Positions 59,278 to 64,000 of a DNA stretch of 64,000 bases are shown piece after piece; position 1 is the first letter of the stretch; each line of letters begins with the position of its first letter. The position numbers were made by a program, and so were the translations under genes. The notes beneath the pieces are model-generated. The model had not been told where the DNA came from. It saw nothing but the letters and a program-made list of their open reading frames with translations, and did not search any database. This DNA comes from Nectonema munidae (taxonomy: Eukaryota > Nematomorpha > Nectonematoida > Nectonematidae). Where the stretch lies: the NCBI GenBank assembly GCA_030549495.1, contig JAUIRK010000729.1, positions 58,153 through 122,152 on the forward strand, written 5' to 3'.

Positions 59278-59751
59278 CTAGTTTAAACGCGAACTTAAAA
59301 GATGATATTTTATTCTCTTTTTGAATGTAAGCAAAGATATAGATATATGATCGAAAAGTTGTAAATTTTCAATATAAAACTCATTTACTTTTTTTACTAG
59401 TGAGATATCTGAACTTTTAAGTCTGTATGAAACTTTCAGGGGTTTATTGGAATTCCTAGTGATATATTTCGGATTTTCATTATATCTTATCATTTGCCCA
59501 AACACATTTTGTAAATGACCGTTGAAGTACTTATAGAGGAATACACCGATCCTTTGTTTGAAAATCTCTTCAATGCACAGAATATTATTTTGAATAAAGA
59601 TTTCCGATGTGTGCTCATTCTTTTTCAAATTAAAAATCACTCTGATAGCCCTTTTTTGAAGAATTTGTATTCGTTTTTTACCTTTTGGATACCAGTTTAT
59701 AATGCTATAGTTTATATAAGAAATGAACAATTGTTTATAAAGCATAAGCAT
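59278..59751 (-). mobile_element. C-terminal end of an L2/CR1-like LINE reverse transcriptase
   Basis: A 157-residue open frame on the minus strand: YKQLFISYINYSIINWYPKG, then RIQILQKRAIRVIFNLKKNE. A weakly conserved middle follows, then RNSNKPLKVSYRLKSSDIS and a terminal region. Reverse transcriptases of L2/CR1-type LINEs end this way after the palm (Y.hyllYgi..W, then LxxLQKRAIRxI). The piece is intact in frame for its length, suggesting moderate age. The rest of the element is absent: upstream on this strand the R1-like tail at 59,830 begins. Confidence 0.8.
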
Positions 59752-59829
59752 AATCTAATTAATTCGTATATCAGCTGCCTCATATTTCAAAAATTAAAAC
59801 CCTATGCATCCATCAACTAAAAGTTATAA

Positions 59830-60665
59830 CAATGGCATGCCACCTTTCTTTTCTAAACCTAATTCTTCGCATACCGCTCCCACTTCAAAGGCTTTCTAAA
59901 AATCATTCTTTCTCAAATTAGGACCAAACATTGTCACAACTTTGTCGAACTTTTCCTTCACCCAACCTACATCTTCAAAATATCCAAAGTATCAAAAATA
60001 CACAACCTCGATTTAGAGAAACAAACTTTCCACATACTCAAAATCTTAGATTAGATCAAACTTCAAATTAAAATTACTCAGAAATTTCTCAAATACATCC
60101 AAACAACTACGAAAAAGCCTTCTTCCAATTTATATTCTTTAGAAGCTCCAAACCAGAAATTTTCATTAACTCCTTACCCAAAAAAAATTACCACTAGCTT
60201 CATTTTTCAAAAATCCATTTGTTATATTATATTTTGATATTCACGACCTATCAAAAAAAATTTCGTTAGCCAACTTCACACATGCCACTTTCCTTTCCTT
60301 TATCAGAAATTACTTACGCACCCACATTATCTGGTGAACTGCTAATTTGAGCATCCCTGAAAACTCTTTAGTCGAATCTAGCGAAAGCACTCCTTTTCTC
60401 TTCCAAAACCCTCAGACTCCTTTCTTTCTTTACAAAGCTTACAATCAAAAAGCAATACTTCTTCTAATCAATAAAGACAATTACATATAACATCTTCGTT
60501 AAATTCAAATACAATCTCCTTACAACAAATATACACCATACGCGAATCGCAAACCAAATATTAATAAAATTATCTTTTTACTCCTGCTATTCTACCCAAA
60601 CCAAAAGCAGGCATTTTATTAGACGCTGGAAAATGCTTTGAAATTCTCTTAACTAACTATCTAAC
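59830..60665 (+). mobile_element. 3' part of an R1-like LINE, strongly decayed
   Basis: The plus strand is C-rich like the LINE at 11,010-14,616. It ends with the same 3' signature, ACGCTGGAAAATGCTTTGAA, followed by a degenerate (TAAC)n tail to about 60,665. No continuous coding sequence can be read. Relationship to the other copy is inferred from composition and the 3' signature. Confidence 0.5.
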
Positions 60666-60669
60666 TAAT

Positions 60670-62000
60670 AGAGCTAGATAGGTAGTTAATCCCTCTACTC
60701 TTCATTTCCCCATTGTTTTTTGTCATTTTTGTTATGGAATTTTATAACAGGTTCTAGTTCTTTTTCTGAGGAGTATTTGAAAGTTTGTATTTGAAAGTAA
60801 TTCAAGTATCTCAAGTGGAGACAAAAATATTGATGAAAATTTGATATGCCCTGACGAAATTGATTTCAGCTGGAAACCTTTTTCGAAACACGCTGCAGAG
60901 TACTGTTGAGAATATGAGAGATAATACAACTGTACCCTATAGACCTAAAAATGAAGCTCTTGGCGAATGCAATTTTTTGAAAATCTATACACTTTTTTGC
61001 GTAAGATTTGATTCAGTATATATATGAGAAAACAAAAGAGAAAAGGGACATAAACTATGGGTAACTTAAGTTTTGTTATTTATCATACTACATTTTTTTG
61101 AAGTATTGTAGAAAATCAGTTTTATAGTATGGACTCAGACATAAAGTACGTACTCAGTTTTTGGGAAGGACCTTAGGGATCGTACTGTTGCGTACAAAGG
61201 CGAATATAGAAAGAGTGTTTTAGATAAAAGTAGCTTCTTTATGTTTTTTTCATTATAACTTACTATAAACCATTTTTATTTATTTATTTTCTCTCTAATT
61301 TATTTATACGGTACCATTGTTAGTGGGTGCTAGAACAAAAATGTACAGGGGGGTTCAATGTGGGAAGGGGAGTTGAAAAAATCTATTTCATACGTACGTA
61401 CTTTTTACATGTCCTCTTATGTTCTCAATTTACCAAGTAATAAGCAAAATATAAACTTTGAGACTTTCCTTTTTGGTGAATCAGAAAACACCAATAAATT
61501 ATTCTGCAAGTCATCGATTTTAATAAATAATTCGAAACGTTTTATGGTTTTGTAAAAAATTAAATAAAAAGGATCTCAAATTTTTACTATTTGGGTCATA
61601 AAAATACACTATTTTTGGTTTGAGTTTTTACTTTTTAATTAAATTGTGTTTAGTTGTAGAAAAGCAATAAAAGAAGAAAAAATGGAATGTAATTTCACGT
61701 GTAATAAAGTTTTGTATTTAAGATGTAAAAACTATTCGTTAGGCTAAGGTTACGGTTCAAAAATATATTTTTTATGGAAATGTTAAAATTTTTAATTTCT
61801 TTTAAGACAACAAAATCCTAAACATTTTCAATTGTATTCTGAGAAATTTCAAATTTTCCATTTGATGTCCTACTTTTCCTGCTTACCCTAACTATATATA
61901 GGGCAATCAATGGATTAAAAAATCAAAATTTTTAGTCTGTTTAGTGATTCTTTTGGAGTACGAAAGCTGCCTACATGTTCACTTTATTACGCATTTTTGT
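60670..62000. other. Gene-poor stretch
   Basis: AT-rich; nothing recognised. Short open frames here lack family character. Confidence 0.4.
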
Positions 62001-62039
62001 CGTTTGATAAAAAAAAGTGAATGAAACGGAACGATAAAA

Positions 62040-62880
62040 TTAGTCCTACAAGAAAGCTCCATAATCATTTTTATTAAGTGTTTTTCAACTTCTGGACTCC
62101 TAACAAGTCTGTCACAATAGATGAACAGTTGGTGAGTTTCAGAGGTCGGTATAATTTGAAGATTTATGATCCTAAAAAATCTGGTCATTACGATTTGAAA
62201 TTTTATCATCTGAATGATGCCAAAATTTTTAAAACCCGAAATATACGTTTCTGGTTTAATTGATAGAGAATACTTCCCTTCTTAAGCCATAATAAAAAGG
62301 CTAGTAAGGAATAGCAATTTACCACAAGGATGTAGAATTTACGTGGATCGTTTTTCACATCTCATGAAGTTGCAGAATGGACTCTGTCAAAAAAATACAC
62401 CGTAATGTCATCAAGGAGATTTATACCTAAAATATTACAACCAAGCTACCTGAAATCTCTTAATCTTTTCAAGTGTGAATAACGCATAGTTTATTATAGT
62501 AAAGCTTCCCTTGTGGCCTATATTCCTAGAAAGCAACATAGAAGAAGGGTTGAAATTTCTTCTGATGCCTCCAAGCCTGAATCTTTACTGGAATAAAAAA
62601 AGTATAAAAGTAGAGTTGATATAGCCCACAGATTGATGAAGCAATATAAAAGCTACAAGCCATGCAGAAGATGGACAAGAGCAGCCTTTTCTAATTATTT
62701 AGATATGAGCTCTTTGAATTCTTTTATTATTGCTAAATTCAATTCGCCCAATGATTTTCCTTCAATAAAAACAGTGTGCGAAAAGTTTTTATAAAAATGT
62801 TGGCTTTACTTTTGAGTGAAGAAGCTATGAAGGTGAAAGCAGAAACTTTCTAGATCAATTTAAAAACAGTATACCAAAAA
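62040..62880 (+). pseudogene. Second piggyBac transposase fossil
   Basis: The plus strand shows TPNKSVTIDEQLVSFRGRYN followed by LKIYDPKKSGHYDLKFYHL (62,090-62,215), the piggyBac DEqLv.FrGr...P.KP block containing a catalytic Asp. In other frames it continues YVDRFFTSHEVAEW (DNfFTS-equivalent, about 62,340-62,380), then RRVEISSDASKPESLLE, then SRVDIAHRLMKQYKSYKPCR (GVD..d.m..Y block) with RRWTRAAFSNYLDMSSLNSF (about 62,610-62,725). It is a different lineage from the element at 19741. Several breaks; neither end nor TTAA boundaries were identified. Confidence 0.75.
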
Positions 62881-62884
62881 AAGC

Positions 62885-63890
62885 AGAACAACAAGGAAAT
62901 GTAAAAAGTGTTGCAAAAGTATTTGTAAATTACATTCAAATTTGGTTTTTAATAATTATTGCTTATGATTTTTTTCAAATTAAATAAATTATTTCTATAA
63001 TTTTTACTTAAATTTGTATTTACAAAGCAAATAAAAATATTTATTCAAATGTATGAAAAACTTTTTTTCTAAAAAATATTTATCAAATTTATTTTAACGC
63101 CATCTATAATTGAAAAAAGTTATAAATAGGTTTTCTTGATTTTTTTTGTATAAATTTAAAAAACTAAAAAAACGAATTTCGATTTTAAAAAGCTTTCTTT
63201 AAAATTACATTTAATAAAAAAATGTTTGATAATGGGAAAATTTTGGTTAAATATTTAACGAATGAATTGCATGGAGTAAATTGCCATATGTGCGTATAGT
63301 GAAGGTTAAAAACAGATGATAAGGAGCTGAAATAAAGCTTTTTTATTTAAAATTTAGCAAATAAAAATTGAAAATTTATTCAATTAAAACCTTTTAAAAA
63401 TCACATATTCAATGTTTATAACCCTCAAAAGTAATTTTTAAATTTATGCTATTGATTTATTACAATTAATAGGATTAAAAATGTCAATTGATTCAGTGAT
63501 TATTTTTTTCATTTCTTGAAGGACAAATCATAAATGTAATTATTTATGAAATAAAAGTCTTATTAGTTATAAATTGCATAATTCATAACTTAGTAATTAT
63601 ATAGATTTAATAGTTGATAAAAAAATTTTATTTCATCCAAAAAAATTGACTATATCCATAAGAAGAAAAGAATAGTATTAGCTAGATCTTCATTAAAATC
63701 TCGGTTTAGAAGCTAACGCGTATTCCACCAGCCTTCCACCAGCACAAAGGGGTAGATTTTTTCCAAAAAAAAATAAAAATCTCTAATTTCTCAGAAGATT
63801 AGAATTCAAGTAGGATTTTAAAAAAATTCAAACATTTTAGCAATGCATATAGATTAATAATAGCTTTAAATTTTTAAGAGAATAAAAATT
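62885..63890. other. Gene-poor stretch
   Basis: Extremely AT-rich with A- and T-runs. Nothing recognised. Confidence 0.4.
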
Positions 63891-63894
63891 TGAG

Positions 63895-63959
63895 GGGCGC
63901 GAAACCTACTAAAAATGGAGATAAACTGCACTATAGGTTCCGTCCTTGCTATGCCACTG
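63895..63959. mobile_element. Probable transposon terminus (CAGTGGCATAGCAAGG type)
   Basis: The inverse of 63,940-63,959 reads CAGTGGCATAGCAAGGACGG. GGGGCGCGAAACC lies about 60 bases inside. This matches the style of the MULE right end at 52,160-52,203 (GCGTAGC plus GGGGCGCGAGGGG). The other end was not found. Confidence 0.4.
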
Positions 63960-63986
63960 ATTATCATATAGATTCTTTCCATTTAA

Positions 63987-64000
63987 AGGTAGGTAGGTTG
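63987..64000 (-). mobile_element. Probable (TACC)n tail of a minus-strand R1-like LINE entering from the right
   Basis: The window ends in AGGTAGGTAGGTTG, the inverse of the (CTAC)n tail found at 14,600-14,616. If correct, the LINE body lies beyond base 64,000 in minus orientation. Confidence 0.35.

Noticed and set aside
1-64000. LTR retroelements, endogenous viruses or Polinton-like elements
   Set aside because: No gag, protease, integrase, envelope or capsid-like reading and no paired long terminal repeats were seen.

Overview
The window is AT-rich nuclear DNA from an animal. It contains three recognisable host genes and a large amount of degenerate transposon sequence. The host genes are all metazoan types: a dynactin subunit (ACTR10/Arp11), a divergent SLC6 sodium-coupled transporter and a ClC-2-like chloride channel. 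The repeats are pogo/Tigger, four distinct hAT lineages, piggyBac, MULE and several LINE lineages, a mix common in arthropod genomes. An arthropod, possibly a crustacean such as a parasitic copepod, is my guess from general resemblance only. I see no prokaryotic gene organisation, CRISPR array or rRNA gene, and no LTR, retroviral or Polinton element.

Left third (1-14,616): a pile of mobile elements. It holds a pogo/Tigger transposase cut by the left edge, a ZMYM1-type hAT fragment, a second hAT nearly complete in its coding part, and a third hAT fragment interrupted at a TTAA site. Next come two adjacent non-autonomous elements with piggyBac-like ends (5754-9666 and 9700-11005). They are filled with tandem arrays of roughly 145-150 bp monomers. 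An R1/Jockey-like LINE with a (TACC)n tail closes the block.

Middle (14,617-37,440): ACTR10 (18349-19455, +) is followed directly by a piggyBac element that can be traced from end to end (19741-21587). Two LINE remnants lie in opposite orientations around a short satellite stretch. The SLC6 gene (28685-31393, -) and the ClC gene (35085-37439, -) lie in the same orientation about 3.7 kb apart, each in its own transcription unit with its own poly(A) signal candidate. All three host coding sequences are single uninterrupted exons, although transposase genes in the same window carry introns of about 40-70 bp. Acceptor-like sites just upstream of each start codon suggest 5'UTR introns or trans-splicing.

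Right part (37,500-64,000): gene-poor. It contains a FAM200/ZBED5-like hAT fossil, two RTE-like LINE 3' ends, a pogo-like MITE with TA duplications, and a MULE. The MULE (49031-52203) has long inverted repeats, an 8-bp target duplication, an intron-bearing transposase and a hAT MITE nested in one of its exons. A second MULE on the minus strand, L2/CR1-like and R1-like LINE tails and a second piggyBac fossil follow. The last 14 bases look like the (TACC)n tail of another LINE running in from the right. Long stretches between these show only AT-rich sequence with no gene I can support.
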